A DNA stretch of 64,000 nt from an uncultured Lachnospiraceae bacterium (GTDB lineage Bacteria; Bacillota; Clostridia; Lachnospirales; Lachnospiraceae): positions 1 through 64,000 of the forward strand of contig CAJUBE010000013.1 in assembly GCA_910584725.1 (NCBI GenBank). The letters are read 5' to 3'. Of the stretch, positions 1 through 8,266 are shown piece after piece. The notes under the pieces are model-generated. The model was not told the DNA's origin. It worked only from the letters and a program-made list of their open reading frames with translations, and did no database searches. The position numbers were made by a program, and so were the translations under genes. Position 1 is the stretch's first letter. Each line of letters opens with the position of its first letter.

Positions 1-17
1 CATTCTCCGCATAGATT

Positions 18-43
18 TGAGATTCCGCAGAGCGGAATCATGG
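18..43. repeat. Short dispersed palindromic repeat, copy 1
   Basis: A 26-base stretch containing GATTCCGC/GCGGAATC as a hairpin. The same 26 bases recur in the opposite orientation at 8037-8062 with one mismatch. The repeat abuts the point where the reading frame at 47-130 breaks. It may be part of a larger dispersed intergenic repeat, but only two copies are seen here. Confidence 0.5.
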
Positions 44-46
44 AGG

Positions 47-130
47 TTAGCGTGATCGGTACAGCAGCATAAAAAGGATAAGTATGTGGAACAGCGACCA
101 CAGTATAGACAAATCCCTGAGTATCGTCAT
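47..130 (-). pseudogene. Broken 5' end of a membrane protein, probably a GHKL sensor kinase
   Basis: A 27-codon frame starts 4 bases after the stop of the LytTR regulator, the spacing expected of a translationally coupled partner gene. It encodes a charged N-terminus and then one hydrophobic helix (WSLFHILILFMLLYRSR), which resembles from memory the N-terminus of GHKL sensor kinases that follow LytTR regulators in Lachnospiraceae. The frame stops at 47 and the following bases match the dispersed repeat copy at 18-43, so the gene looks interrupted. The rest would lie outside the window. The kinase assignment is inference from position and one helix. Confidence 0.35.
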
Positions 131-134
131 TTCA

Positions 135-839
135 TCAATCCACCCCCTCGAACAGCATCCTCTGATACCGATTCTTTACTTCCGCATAATACCGTCTGGA
201 CACGGGTATGCGCTCCCCGGCAACCATCAGATCAGAAACGCCCATGCTCTCGACGTGGTATATATTGACAATAAAACTCTGATGGCAGCGCAGGAATACA
301 TCCCCGCAGATCTGCCGTTCCAGATCGTTTAATTTCCCCTTGCTTTCCTGTATCCTTTCATCCGTGCAGTATATGGAGAGGGTATGTCCTCTTGTTCCGA
401 TATAGCGGATCTTTCCGTAGGGGATCGCGCCCCTCTTTCCCCACCATGAGTAGACGAGGGACGTCTCTTTTTCCAAGCGCCGCGCAAGGTTTTTCTGCAC
501 TCTTTGCAGAAGCCTGTTTACGCTTTCTTCCTCCACGGGCTTGATCAGATACTGGATCGCATAAAGGTCGTATGCCTCCCGGTAGAAATCGCCGCTTGTG
601 GAGACAAAACAGATCAGCGCCTCCTCCTGCACCCCGCGCAGCTTCTCCGCCAGCTCGATCCCGCTCACGTCTCCCTCCATGAAAATATCAAGCAGGTACA
701 GATCATACCGTATACCATTCTTTTCTACGTCCGCCCGGAGGCTTTCCGCATCATAATAGACGCTGACTTCCTGTCCTCTTAAGAATGTTTTGAGGGACAG
801 GGCATCCTCCTTACAGTCGTCGCAGACTGCTATTCGCAT
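135..839 (-). CDS. LytTR-family response regulator (AgrA-like)
   Basis: Cytoplasmic two-component regulator of 234 residues. The N-terminal receiver domain (about 1-120) has the acidic pair at VCDD, phospho-acceptor Asp near residue 51 in LYLLDIF, and the conserved Lys in YLIKPVEE. The C-terminal LytTR DNA-binding domain (about 130-230) carries IPYGKIRYIGTRGHTL and FLRCHQSFIVNI, typical of the AgrA/ComE class. The start at 839 is preferred over 845 because AGGAGG sits 7 bases before it. The GHKL kinase just upstream at 958-2268 on the same strand is the likely partner. In known systems this class answers to secreted peptides. No agrB/agrD-type gene is in view, so the signal is unknown. Confidence 0.88.
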   Translation of the reverse strand: MRIAVCDDCKEDALSLKTFLRGQEVSVYYDAESLRADVEKNGIRYDLYLLDIFMEGDVSGIELAEKLRGVQEEALICFVSTSGDFYREAYDLYAIQYLIKPVEEESVNRLLQRVQKNLARRLEKETSLVYSWWGKRGAIPYGKIRYIGTRGHTLSIYCTDERIQESKGKLNDLERQICGDVFLRCHQSFIVNIYHVESMGVSDLMVAGERIPVSRRYYAEVKNRYQRMLFEGVD

Positions 840-957
840 GGGCATCCCTCCTCAAGTAATTTTTACACGCAAAAAACTGCCCTGATCGTAAGATATACAC
901 GGCATATTATATCATATTTTCCATTATTCAATTTGGTTAATTCGGTCGCAAATTAAG

Positions 958-2268
958 TTATTTTTGCATACTTAAGATGAGCCGGAATACAAACACCCCG
1001 TTATCGTTTTTGAAATCGTATTCCCCATTGTATTTTTCCGCCGTCCTGATGATACTGGAAACCCCGACGCCTCCCGTAAATTCACTTCCGGGCTTCCCAT
1101 CCTTTAACGCCGCCTCCTTTCTGCACGTATTGCTGCAGGAGATAATCAGTTTATTCTTTCTCTTCTTAAGTATCAGATCTATAAAACACTCCCTCTCTTC
1201 CAGGCTCTTTTTCACCTCCATACAGGCGTAAATAGCGTTTTCATAAGCGTTGGCAAGAATTGCCACCAGATCGATGCCCGGTATCTCGGGGCTCTTCCCC
1301 AACTCCACATCCATCGTCACCTTAATCTGTTCCTGCTCCGCCTTTCTGGTATAAGCGGAGAGTAAGTTGTTGACCGCCGTATTGGCGCAGATCATCTTGA
1401 GCGCGTTTTGATCTATTTCCCGGTCATACTCCTCTAAATACTGCAAAAGCTCCTCCGTCTGCCCCCTGCGGGCGCACTCCGCAATGACCGCGTTATGGTG
1501 CCTGATGTCATGGCGAAGCCGTTTGCCGGATTCCACCGACTCTTCCAGAATCTCCAGCTGCCGCTCCAAAAGCCGGTAGTTCATCTGGATCAACTGGTTC
1601 TCTCTCTCATATTCTTTTTCCTTCCCCACATGCAGATAAAAACGGAAAATAAGGAACTGCAATGTTCCCGTCAGAAAGAAATTCATCAAAATCTGATAAA
1701 TTCTATGAAATGTCATTTCCCTGTTCAGGCTCGGATTTAAAATAAAGCCGATGCCAAACAGAATGCATATAATCATCACGGCGATGCTGAACTTGTCCGC
1801 CTCGCTCTCCACATAATCGCCAAAGTCTTTAACCGTCTTCCTGACGTACTTATTGAGCAGGAAGGCAATTAGCCCAATCAGCGCAATGCGTGCGGCGATA
1901 TCCGCCCATACATTACGGTCAAAGAAAAGAATGGAGATTTCCAGCGCCCCGACAAGAAAGACGGCGAGCAGGTAAAATACCAGCGCCAGCTTATACAAGC
2001 TCAGATAAACGGAATCCCTGCTCATAAAAATGGCAAAAACAGCAAAGCAGAGATACATGACAAAAGCCACCATCCGCGCGCAGCTTTCCCAATCCGCCAC
2101 ATACCACACACATGCCAAAACAAGCAGTACCACGGAAAAGCAGCTATAGCAGACCACCGTCCTCTTCCTGCCAAACCGGTATTCCGCGAGCAGGGAAAAC
2201 AGCGCAATTGTCCCCGCAAGACTGATTGCAAACCGAATAAACGCTATGTACACGGAGCCACCCAACAT
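958..2268 (-). CDS. GHKL-domain sensor histidine kinase (AgrC-like)
   Basis: A 436-residue membrane kinase. The first ~210 residues contain about six hydrophobic helices; a coiled linker follows. The phospho-acceptor box reads RLRHDIRHHNAV, then a GHKL ATPase domain with an N box (NAYENAIYAC) and a late glycine motif (TGGVGVSSIIRTAEKYNG). This is the HPK10 architecture of AgrC/BlpH peptide-pheromone sensors. It precedes the LytTR regulator with a gap of about 118 bases, so the two probably form one system. The sensed ligand cannot be told: no precursor peptide or processing gene was found between 1 and 2565. The ATG at 2268 is the only start that retains the first helix. Confidence 0.88.
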   Translation of the reverse strand: MLGGSVYIAFIRFAISLAGTIALFSLLAEYRFGRKRTVVCYSCFSVVLLVLACVWYVADWESCARMVAFVMYLCFAVFAIFMSRDSVYLSLYKLALVFYLLAVFLVGALEISILFFDRNVWADIAARIALIGLIAFLLNKYVRKTVKDFGDYVESEADKFSIAVMIICILFGIGFILNPSLNREMTFHRIYQILMNFFLTGTLQFLIFRFYLHVGKEKEYERENQLIQMNYRLLERQLEILEESVESGKRLRHDIRHHNAVIAECARRGQTEELLQYLEEYDREIDQNALKMICANTAVNNLLSAYTRKAEQEQIKVTMDVELGKSPEIPGIDLVAILANAYENAIYACMEVKKSLEERECFIDLILKKRKNKLIISCSNTCRKEAALKDGKPGSEFTGGVGVSSIIRTAEKYNGEYDFKNDNGVFVFRLILSMQK

Positions 2269-2436
2269 GTCAATTCCTCTTTTCCCGCACGACCTGATTT
2301 CGGCAGATTTCCAGTTTCTATAACACTATTCTACAATAAATTTTTGTTGAAAAAAGGGTTGATCCGCGATTGTTACCTGACGTTTATTTTCGCGGTCAAT
2401 TTCAGCGTGAAAAGAACAGTCCGTCCAGTCTTTTTA

Positions 2437-2445
2437 TGCTATACT
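2437..2445 (+). promoter_or_regulatory. Candidate extended -10 promoter for the OmpR regulator
   Basis: TGCTATACT fits an extended -10 (TGn plus TATACT). It lies about 120 bases before the regulator start at 2566. The -35 region is poor, as is usual for extended -10 promoters. The rest of the gap between the divergent genes (2269-2565) shows no other clear element. Confidence 0.4.
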
Positions 2446-2565
2446 AAATCAAAGACACCGCCGCAGACTACGAAGTATTTCGCCCTCGCGGCAGTCGCCG
2501 GAGCCGGAGAAACGCAACTTTGGCTCGCTGCTCGTAGAAATAAAATCATGGATATGGGGATGGTT

Positions 2566-3249
2566 ATGTATAACGTTCTGATGGTGGATGACGATCCGAT
2601 GATATTAGAAGATAATAAGACATATTTCCGTGCGATGGGTTACGCGGTCGTCTGTGCGGATACCGCGGAGGCCGCAGAAAAAATCATTTTGTCCAACGCC
2701 TTGGACTGCGTAATTCTGGATGTTGACCTGCCCGGCATGAGCGGTTTCACGCTATGCGAAAAAATACGCGCAAAGACCGGCCTCCCCATTGTCTTTCTTT
2801 CCGGCTATACCGAGGAGGAAAATCGAATCCGCGGACTGACCATCGGCGGGGACGACTATGTGTGCAAGCCTTACAGTTTAAAGGAACTGGAGCTGCGGGT
2901 GCAGGCGCGCATCCGCTCCGGCAGGGCAGCCGAGCCGCCCAAACCCCTTACTTACGGGCCGCTTTCCATCTGTCCTTCCTCCTGCAGCGCAACGTATGAG
3001 ACGCATTCCGTAGATTTTTCCTCCTACGAATTTGACGTGCTGTACTTCCTTGCAAGGCATCCAGGCGAAATCTATACGCCCGAACAGATTTATGATTCGG
3101 TGTGGAAAGCCCCGATCAACAAGGGTCAGAAGTCCCTGCAGGTCATTATGGGCCGCATCCGCAGGAAGCTCTACGATATCTGCCCTGGCCATGACTACAT
3201 CCAAACCAAGCGCTACAAGGGTTATCTGTTCGTCCCTGACCGGGAATGA
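2566..3249 (+). CDS. OmpR/PhoB-family response regulator
   Basis: A 227-residue regulator. The receiver domain has the DDD acidic pocket at residues 8-10, phospho-acceptor Asp52 in VILDVDLPGMSGF, the T/S in FLSGY and Lys in YVCKPYSLKEL. The C-terminal winged helix (about 130-225) includes SSYEFDVLYFLARHPGE and the recognition-helix region SLQVIMGRIRRKLYD. The frame is open upstream to a TTG at 2344, but similarity begins at MYNVLMVDDD; the ATG at 2566 follows a GGGG purine run. Its 3' end overlaps the converging surface-protein gene by 28 bases. The 7TM histidine kinase at 5258 is the likely partner although another gene separates them. Confidence 0.85.
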   Translation: MYNVLMVDDDPMILEDNKTYFRAMGYAVVCADTAEAAEKIILSNALDCVILDVDLPGMSGFTLCEKIRAKTGLPIVFLSGYTEEENRIRGLTIGGDDYVCKPYSLKELELRVQARIRSGRAAEPPKPLTYGPLSICPSSCSATYETHSVDFSSYEFDVLYFLARHPGEIYTPEQIYDSVWKAPINKGQKSLQVIMGRIRRKLYDICPGHDYIQTKRYKGYLFVPDRE

Positions 3250-5231
3250 CGGGCGCGCGCATAAAAACCTGTCATTCCGGCAAGCATCGCCAGCAGGACA
3301 ACCCCTGCCGCAATTGCCATATCATTGGCCGGACGGCTTTCGACGGACGAAGCGTGCCCTCGGGTAACATCCACACCGTTTTCCTCATATGCGGATAAAG
3401 CGGCGACAGCCTCTTCCTTTGCAAAGACAACGGAACCGCTGCGGTTTACCTCTTCTGCCGCATCTGCTTCCGCCTCTGCATACAAGGCCGGATTGTTATC
3501 GGTTTCCGAAATCCCGTCCTGCCACGGCCGCTTCCTTTGGGCTTCCGCGGACTGCACGTCTGGCATCGGAGCTGCCTCCGCATGAGAAGCTTCTGCGTCT
3601 GACGGCCATCCCGCAGCGCCACTTACCGGTTCCGCATATAACGGCTGCCCTGCGCTATTGTTTGAATCGTCGATAGCAGGAATCGCCTCGTTATCCGCCC
3701 GGTCTGCATCTGACTGCTTCCCTGACCCGGTCTTGTCCGAATTGGCGCCCTGGTCTGCCCCCTGCTCTGGCTGTTTTTCTTCCGACGGCGGATTGACAAC
3801 GCCCTCCTGAGGCTCGTCCGGCGGATTTGTAATGGAAGTGCCGCCGCCCCGGCTGCCGCCTATATCCTCCATGATATCTAAGTTGTCAGCTGCGTAGCAT
3901 AGCACATTGGAAAAATATTTGGTTCCGCTATTGTTACACTGCAGGCGGATATAGATATATGGGTGAGCCGCCCTGCCGGACTGCCCGTCATCGGCAACGA
4001 TCACGAAATCTGCGTAGGTACCATCCACCATCGTTTCTTCGGACACAAGCCAGTTTTCCGCGTCGAAGGAATATTCCGACAGCAAAGTATACGGAGATTT
4101 CTCCTCCGGCTTCGTATAACAGCCCTTGAAAATATAAGAATCTCCGTATATCGAAGCATATACTTCCTCAAAGGTCAGCGGATAATCGTTATAAACAACC
4201 GTGCACCGCACCGTTTCCACGGAGGCTGCACCGGAAAAAGAACCCTGCGCCTGAAAACGCAGTCTTTCTTCCTGCTGCTTCTCCGTGCCTTCCAGATTCC
4301 ACACCAGAGGAACCGAATCATCGGAGTTTACCTCTCCCTGCAGATTCACCCGGCAGCGAAGAACTTCCGGCAGGACATCATGAACCGTCTGTCCTTTCTC
4401 CACAACAACGCAGACGGGATCCGGCTCTATCACAAACGGCGTCTCGGCATAATGGATGCTCCCTGTGGTATGGCAGCCGGAAACAACCAGACCTGCGCCC
4501 TCCTCCTGCCACAGCGCGCCCGTTTTGCTCTCCACCGTAATTCCCTGCATGGAGAGCATGCCTTTTGGGGCCACATAAAATATTCCTTTACCGTCCGGCT
4601 GTCCGGAAAAAGTAAGATGATTGTCACTCATAAGCTCAACCGCCCCGGTCACCGTGATGGAGTAGCTGCCTGTATCAACCGTGACGGCGGACATATGCGG
4701 CGCACTAGGATAATAGCCGTAATCCTCCTCCAAAACGACATGGTCAGCCAGCTTTACCCTGCCCCCAGTGTTCTTGTGCGACTCCAGCCAGGCAATCAGC
4801 GCCGAACCGCTGGACACGCTTTCGCACGGTTCCACGGCGGGCTCCATGGCCTGCACCGCTTTGCACCCGGCGGCGGGCTCGTCGCTCCCCTCTGCTTCCG
4901 GGTTCGCCGCCGGCTCGTCATTTTCTCCCGGCTCCGAATCGGCGGCAATGTCATCACCTGATCTCGGATCAACGACAGGTTCAGCGTCTTCCTCCGGCTC
5001 CGGGTTCGCCGTCGGCTCATCGTTTTCTCCCGACTCCGAATCGACGGCGGGGACGTCATCAGATTTCGGGGCGGCGGAATCATCGCTCTCCTCCGGTTCC
5101 TGATCGGCGGCAGCTTCCGCATTTAGCTCCGCGGCCATTGCGACGGCAGAATCGACTCTGTATAATGGAAACACAATTAAAAGGCTTAGTATAAACACGA
5201 ATATATGCTTATTTTTCATTTTTACCGCCAT
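3222..5231 (-). CDS. Secreted, membrane-anchored acidic repeat protein of unknown function
   Basis: A 669-residue exported protein. The N-terminus has a basic start then a hydrophobic signal helix (HIFVFILSLLIVFPLY). Residues ~35-120 are a low-complexity Glu/Asp/Pro/Ser tract with degenerate repeats around SGENDEP and PGENDEP. The central part (about 130-440) looks beta-rich and may be a folded extracellular domain. A second acidic/polar linker follows, then a C-terminal membrane helix (MAIAAGVVLLAMLAGMTGFY) and a short basic tail. No LPxTG motif is present, so anchoring is by the helix. An internal ATG at 5219 is an equally possible start. It lies antisense between a regulator and a kinase, suggesting it is a target or input of that system. 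No family recognised. Confidence 0.7.
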   Translation of the reverse strand: MAVKMKNKHIFVFILSLLIVFPLYRVDSAVAMAAELNAEAAADQEPEESDDSAAPKSDDVPAVDSESGENDEPTANPEPEEDAEPVVDPRSGDDIAADSEPGENDEPAANPEAEGSDEPAAGCKAVQAMEPAVEPCESVSSGSALIAWLESHKNTGGRVKLADHVVLEEDYGYYPSAPHMSAVTVDTGSYSITVTGAVELMSDNHLTFSGQPDGKGIFYVAPKGMLSMQGITVESKTGALWQEEGAGLVVSGCHTTGSIHYAETPFVIEPDPVCVVVEKGQTVHDVLPEVLRCRVNLQGEVNSDDSVPLVWNLEGTEKQQEERLRFQAQGSFSGAASVETVRCTVVYNDYPLTFEEVYASIYGDSYIFKGCYTKPEEKSPYTLLSEYSFDAENWLVSEETMVDGTYADFVIVADDGQSGRAAHPYIYIRLQCNNSGTKYFSNVLCYAADNLDIMEDIGGSRGGGTSITNPPDEPQEGVVNPPSEEKQPEQGADQGANSDKTGSGKQSDADRADNEAIPAIDDSNNSAGQPLYAEPVSGAAGWPSDAEASHAEAAPMPDVQSAEAQRKRPWQDGISETDNNPALYAEAEADAAEEVNRSGSVVFAKEEAVAALSAYEENGVDVTRGHASSVESRPANDMAIAAGVVLLAMLAGMTGFYARARHSRSGTNR

Positions 5232-5257
5232 TCTTCCCGAAAGGAATATGTAATAAC

Positions 5258-7276
5258 ATGAAACAGACCATATTTACGAAATCTGCTTTACAAACCGTTC
5301 TGACAGTCGCGGGGGCCGTCCTTCTCAGCCTGCTCGGACTGTCAGTCATCGCGCAGTATGATAATAAATATATAACAAAGGCGGCTCCGGCACAAGGCCA
5401 AGTTTACATGATTCCAGAAAAAGGATACTGCTCCCTTGTGGACGGTTGGGAGTTTTATCCGGATGTCCTGCTAACCCCGGACGAGCTTCCCCCCGAAGCG
5501 CCTGCCCATTATACCACGTGGGCCGGTGAATATCCAAATCTCGCCCTGTTCCACGAAGACAGAAATCCCTACGGCGTCTCCACCTGGCGCCTTCGTCTGC
5601 GGGGAAGCGGAAATGTCCTTCTCTATCTGCAGGAGCCCCTCTGCGCCGCCCGCGTCTATGTAAACGGGCTTTGTCTGGGCCAGACCGGCGATGTGTCCCC
5701 TGCGCATTACGCCCCTCTGATTCGGGACAGCGCATATGCCTTTACGCTTGACGGGGAGGCGGAGCTGGTGATCCAGACCGCCAACCATTCCCACTACTAT
5801 GGTGGCATCTGGTATGCACCTGTCATCGGAACAGCGGACAGTGTCAGCCGTCTCATCGCCGCGCGTATGTTCCTCTACGGGCTGCTGCTCTTTTCATCGC
5901 TCACGCTCGCTCTATTCTGCATTGCGCTCTGGGAACACAGAGAGGAGGGCAGCAAAACGGCCACATTTTACTTTGGCATGTTAAGCCTGTCCTTCGCGCT
6001 GCGAATCTGCTATCCCTTTTTAAGACTGCCCGGCGTGCCCTTCGTGCGCGTCCTCTATGCGGTGGAAGACGCCGCCGCCGTTTCCGGCATTTATTTTTCC
6101 ATGCAGATCGCCCTTCTGCTGTTTCTGCCGAAATCCAAAAACAGTGTAATCGCCCGCCGACTGAGAAAAGGGCTCCGCGCTCTTACCTTAGGAGCCTGCG
6201 CGGCTGTCGTCCTCGTCCCCCTGTTTGGACTGCCCGCCGCTCCCGGGCTTGTGATCTGGTACGGGCCGCTCGTCTCATGGTATAAGGCCATTATGGCGCT
6301 CCTGCTGATCAGTCTGTCCGTCTATGGCGGTCTTATGGGGCTGCCTGATATTAAGGTCATTCTTGCAGCCGCTGTCGCAAACGGCGTCTGCCTGATTTAC
6401 AGTGTCCTCTCCATCGGGTACTATGAACCGTTCGTCGGCGCATACCCCGAGGAGTATGGCTCCTTTTGCATGGTAATCGCCTTTGCCTTCCTGATGGTAC
6501 GGCGAAGCCGGGAAATGACAGCGGAAAACAAACGGCTGAATCTCCATCTGCAGGAGGAGGTGGAGGAAAAGACAGAGCATCTGCGCAGACTCCTCACGGA
6601 GAGAGGCCAGTTGATCGCAGAACTGGGACACGATATGAAATCGCCCCTGACCTCCCTCTCAAACATGGCGCAGATTATACGGCTGAATGATATCATGCTG
6701 GATGAAGACACCCACAAAAGAATGCTTCATATAGAAGAACAGTGCAGTATTTTATCCGACCGCCTGAAATCCATCCAGGAGATTGCCGCCCAGACAAGCG
6801 CTCCCGCCAAGATGGAGCCCCTGCTGCTCAATACTTTCCTCTCGGATTTCTATCACAACTGCCGCCCGATCATAGAGCTTTACGGGCCGAATGTCTTTGC
6901 GGACATCACGCCCCGTCCATGCTATATTATGGCGAACCGCGAACAGCTTTTCCGCGCGCTGGAAAATCTTATGTACAATGCCGCCGACTTTACGCCGCCG
7001 GAGGGCAGAATAACGCTCTCCCTCACGTCGGATGCGGATTCTGCCTATATCGCCGTTTCGGACACCGGCTGCGGCATCCCGGAAAAAGACCTGCCCAACA
7101 TTTTCCGCCGCTCCTACACCACCCGCAGCGACAAGGGCGGCCAGGGACTGGGGCTGGCCATCACCCGCACCATCGTCCTAGAGCACGCAGGGCAGATAGA
7201 GGCGACGTCCAAAGAAGGGGAGGGAACCACGTTTACAATCTGTATTCCGATGGTGTCATCCCGCACACTTTCTTAA
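5258..7276 (+). CDS. Sensor histidine kinase with 7TM (7TMR-DISM-like) sensor region
   Basis: A 672-residue membrane kinase. An N-terminal helix (about 10-32) leads into an extracytoplasmic beta-rich domain (about 40-195) resembling the carbohydrate-binding-like DISMED2 domain. It is followed by about seven membrane helices (200-430), a short coiled coil (LNLHLQEEVEEKTEHLRRLL), and a HisKA domain with the phospho-acceptor His near residue 458 (AELGHDMKSPLTSL). The HATPase domain shows NLMYNAADF, DTGCGIPEKDL and GGQGLGLAITR. Start 5258 follows a GAAAGGA-type site. Probable partner: the regulator at 2566-3249. The 3' end overlaps the converging AraC gene by 44 bases. The sensor fold suggests a sugar or small-molecule ligand, but this is inference. 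Confidence 0.85.
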   Translation: MKQTIFTKSALQTVLTVAGAVLLSLLGLSVIAQYDNKYITKAAPAQGQVYMIPEKGYCSLVDGWEFYPDVLLTPDELPPEAPAHYTTWAGEYPNLALFHEDRNPYGVSTWRLRLRGSGNVLLYLQEPLCAARVYVNGLCLGQTGDVSPAHYAPLIRDSAYAFTLDGEAELVIQTANHSHYYGGIWYAPVIGTADSVSRLIAARMFLYGLLLFSSLTLALFCIALWEHREEGSKTATFYFGMLSLSFALRICYPFLRLPGVPFVRVLYAVEDAAAVSGIYFSMQIALLLFLPKSKNSVIARRLRKGLRALTLGACAAVVLVPLFGLPAAPGLVIWYGPLVSWYKAIMALLLISLSVYGGLMGLPDIKVILAAAVANGVCLIYSVLSIGYYEPFVGAYPEEYGSFCMVIAFAFLMVRRSREMTAENKRLNLHLQEEVEEKTEHLRRLLTERGQLIAELGHDMKSPLTSLSNMAQIIRLNDIMLDEDTHKRMLHIEEQCSILSDRLKSIQEIAAQTSAPAKMEPLLLNTFLSDFYHNCRPIIELYGPNVFADITPRPCYIMANREQLFRALENLMYNAADFTPPEGRITLSLTSDADSAYIAVSDTGCGIPEKDLPNIFRRSYTTRSDKGGQGLGLAITRTIVLEHAGQIEATSKEGEGTTFTICIPMVSSRTLS

Positions 7277-8003
7277 AATAGCGCGTAAAGTGGGGCAGAC
7301 TGTCAAAACCCGCCTGCATAGCCGCCTGCGCCACAGGCAGCTTTTCCACCCGCAGCAGATACTTGGAGCGTTCTATGCGGGCATCCAGCAGCTCAGACTT
7401 TGGCGAACGGTTAAAAAACAGCTTGTAGTAGCTGTAAAACTGGCTTGTCCCGAGATTCGTCAGGGCTGCCATGCTGTCCGCATCCCATTTCCTGTCAATA
7501 TGCGTCAGAATCTCAATCCGCGCTTTCCTGAACTCCTCGAAAAGATCCGCATGAATGCCCTTCCCTTCCGGAAAAGCGTGAAGCTGTCTGGAAAAAAGAA
7601 TAAACATCTGGTGCAGCAGTTTGTCGGTCTGCTCCTGATAATAGTCCTGTTTTGTCACACTCTCCACGTAGATGGTTTTGAACAGAGCATTTATAGTGTC
7701 AGGGTAGGGCGGATAGACAATCCTGTTAGCCGGAAGATCATATGCCGACATAAAATCGTCATGATCGCAGGTAAAGTGCACAAAACTATTTTTAAACTTT
7801 CTAACCGCCTGATAAATCTGTGGTTCTCCGGGCGTATACAGCAGAAATGCTCCCTCCTTTGTCATCTGCGCTCTGCCGCCAAGCTGCACCTTCATAGGCG
7901 TCATGAAATAGAGGAAGAGATAATCCCCGCTTCCTTCGGGGCGGTCGATGATATCGTAGTCCGGATTAAACCGATTGTAGTCGCAGTAGCCTGTGTGAAA
8001 CAT
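7233..8003 (-). CDS. AraC-family transcriptional regulator
   Basis: A 256-residue regulator. The N-terminal half (about 1-140) is a cupin-type ligand-binding domain (LGGRAQMTKEGAFLLYTPGEP). The C-terminal ~100 residues hold two helix-turn-helix units: SMAALTNLGTSQFYSYYKLF and VAQAAMQAGFDSLPHFTRYF, ending in the family signature GMTPSEYR. It diverges from the GH51 arabinofuranosidase gene across a 263-base gap, the usual arrangement for an AraC activator of a glycoside-utilisation gene, so it probably responds to arabinose-type sugars. A GAGGCG site precedes the ATG at 8003. The 3' end overlaps the kinase gene on the other strand. Confidence 0.88.
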   Translation of the reverse strand: MFHTGYCDYNRFNPDYDIIDRPEGSGDYLFLYFMTPMKVQLGGRAQMTKEGAFLLYTPGEPQIYQAVRKFKNSFVHFTCDHDDFMSAYDLPANRIVYPPYPDTINALFKTIYVESVTKQDYYQEQTDKLLHQMFILFSRQLHAFPEGKGIHADLFEEFRKARIEILTHIDRKWDADSMAALTNLGTSQFYSYYKLFFNRSPKSELLDARIERSKYLLRVEKLPVAQAAMQAGFDSLPHFTRYFKKVCGMTPSEYRL

Positions 8004-8036
8004 GGGACGCCTCCTTTTCCGCAGTCATGCCAACCG

Positions 8037-8062
8037 CCATGATTCCGCTCTGCAGAATCTCA
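8037..8062. repeat. Short dispersed palindromic repeat, copy 2
   Basis: Matches 18-43 in the opposite orientation over 26 bases with a single G/A difference. It lies just upstream of the AraC gene in the divergent intergenic region. Confidence 0.5.
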
Positions 8063-8129
8063 GAGAACTTCTTAACGAAGCAGCCTCTGCTGCTGAGTTT
8101 TAGATGTTCTTTTCACTCTTCTTTCCTAT

Positions 8130-8159
8130 AGAATAAAATAACATCGGAAGAAAAGTCAA
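8130..8159 (-). promoter_or_regulatory. Promoter for the AraC regulator
   Basis: On the minus strand TTGACT (8154-8159) and TATTCT (8130-8135) are separated by 18 bases, about 125 bases upstream of the AraC start. The remaining part of the gap, 8160-8266, is A+T-rich and must hold the arabinofuranosidase promoter, but no convincing box pair was found. Confidence 0.55.
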
Positions 8160-8266
8160 ATATGGCGTAAGAAAAGATATGGTTATTTTTGCACCTGTTG
8201 TTTAGAATGAAGTTAATATAACGGTAATTGCAATAATCGCATCAGAAAGGAACAGGTACAAAAATA

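Noticed and set aside
2344..2565. TTG start extending the OmpR regulator by 74 codons
   Set aside because: Similarity to response regulators begins at 2566 and the extension spans the candidate promoter.
3963..4961. A 332-codon plus-strand frame within the surface protein gene
   Set aside because: Shadow of the acidic repeat protein, which has a signal peptide and membrane anchor; the antisense product has no domain.
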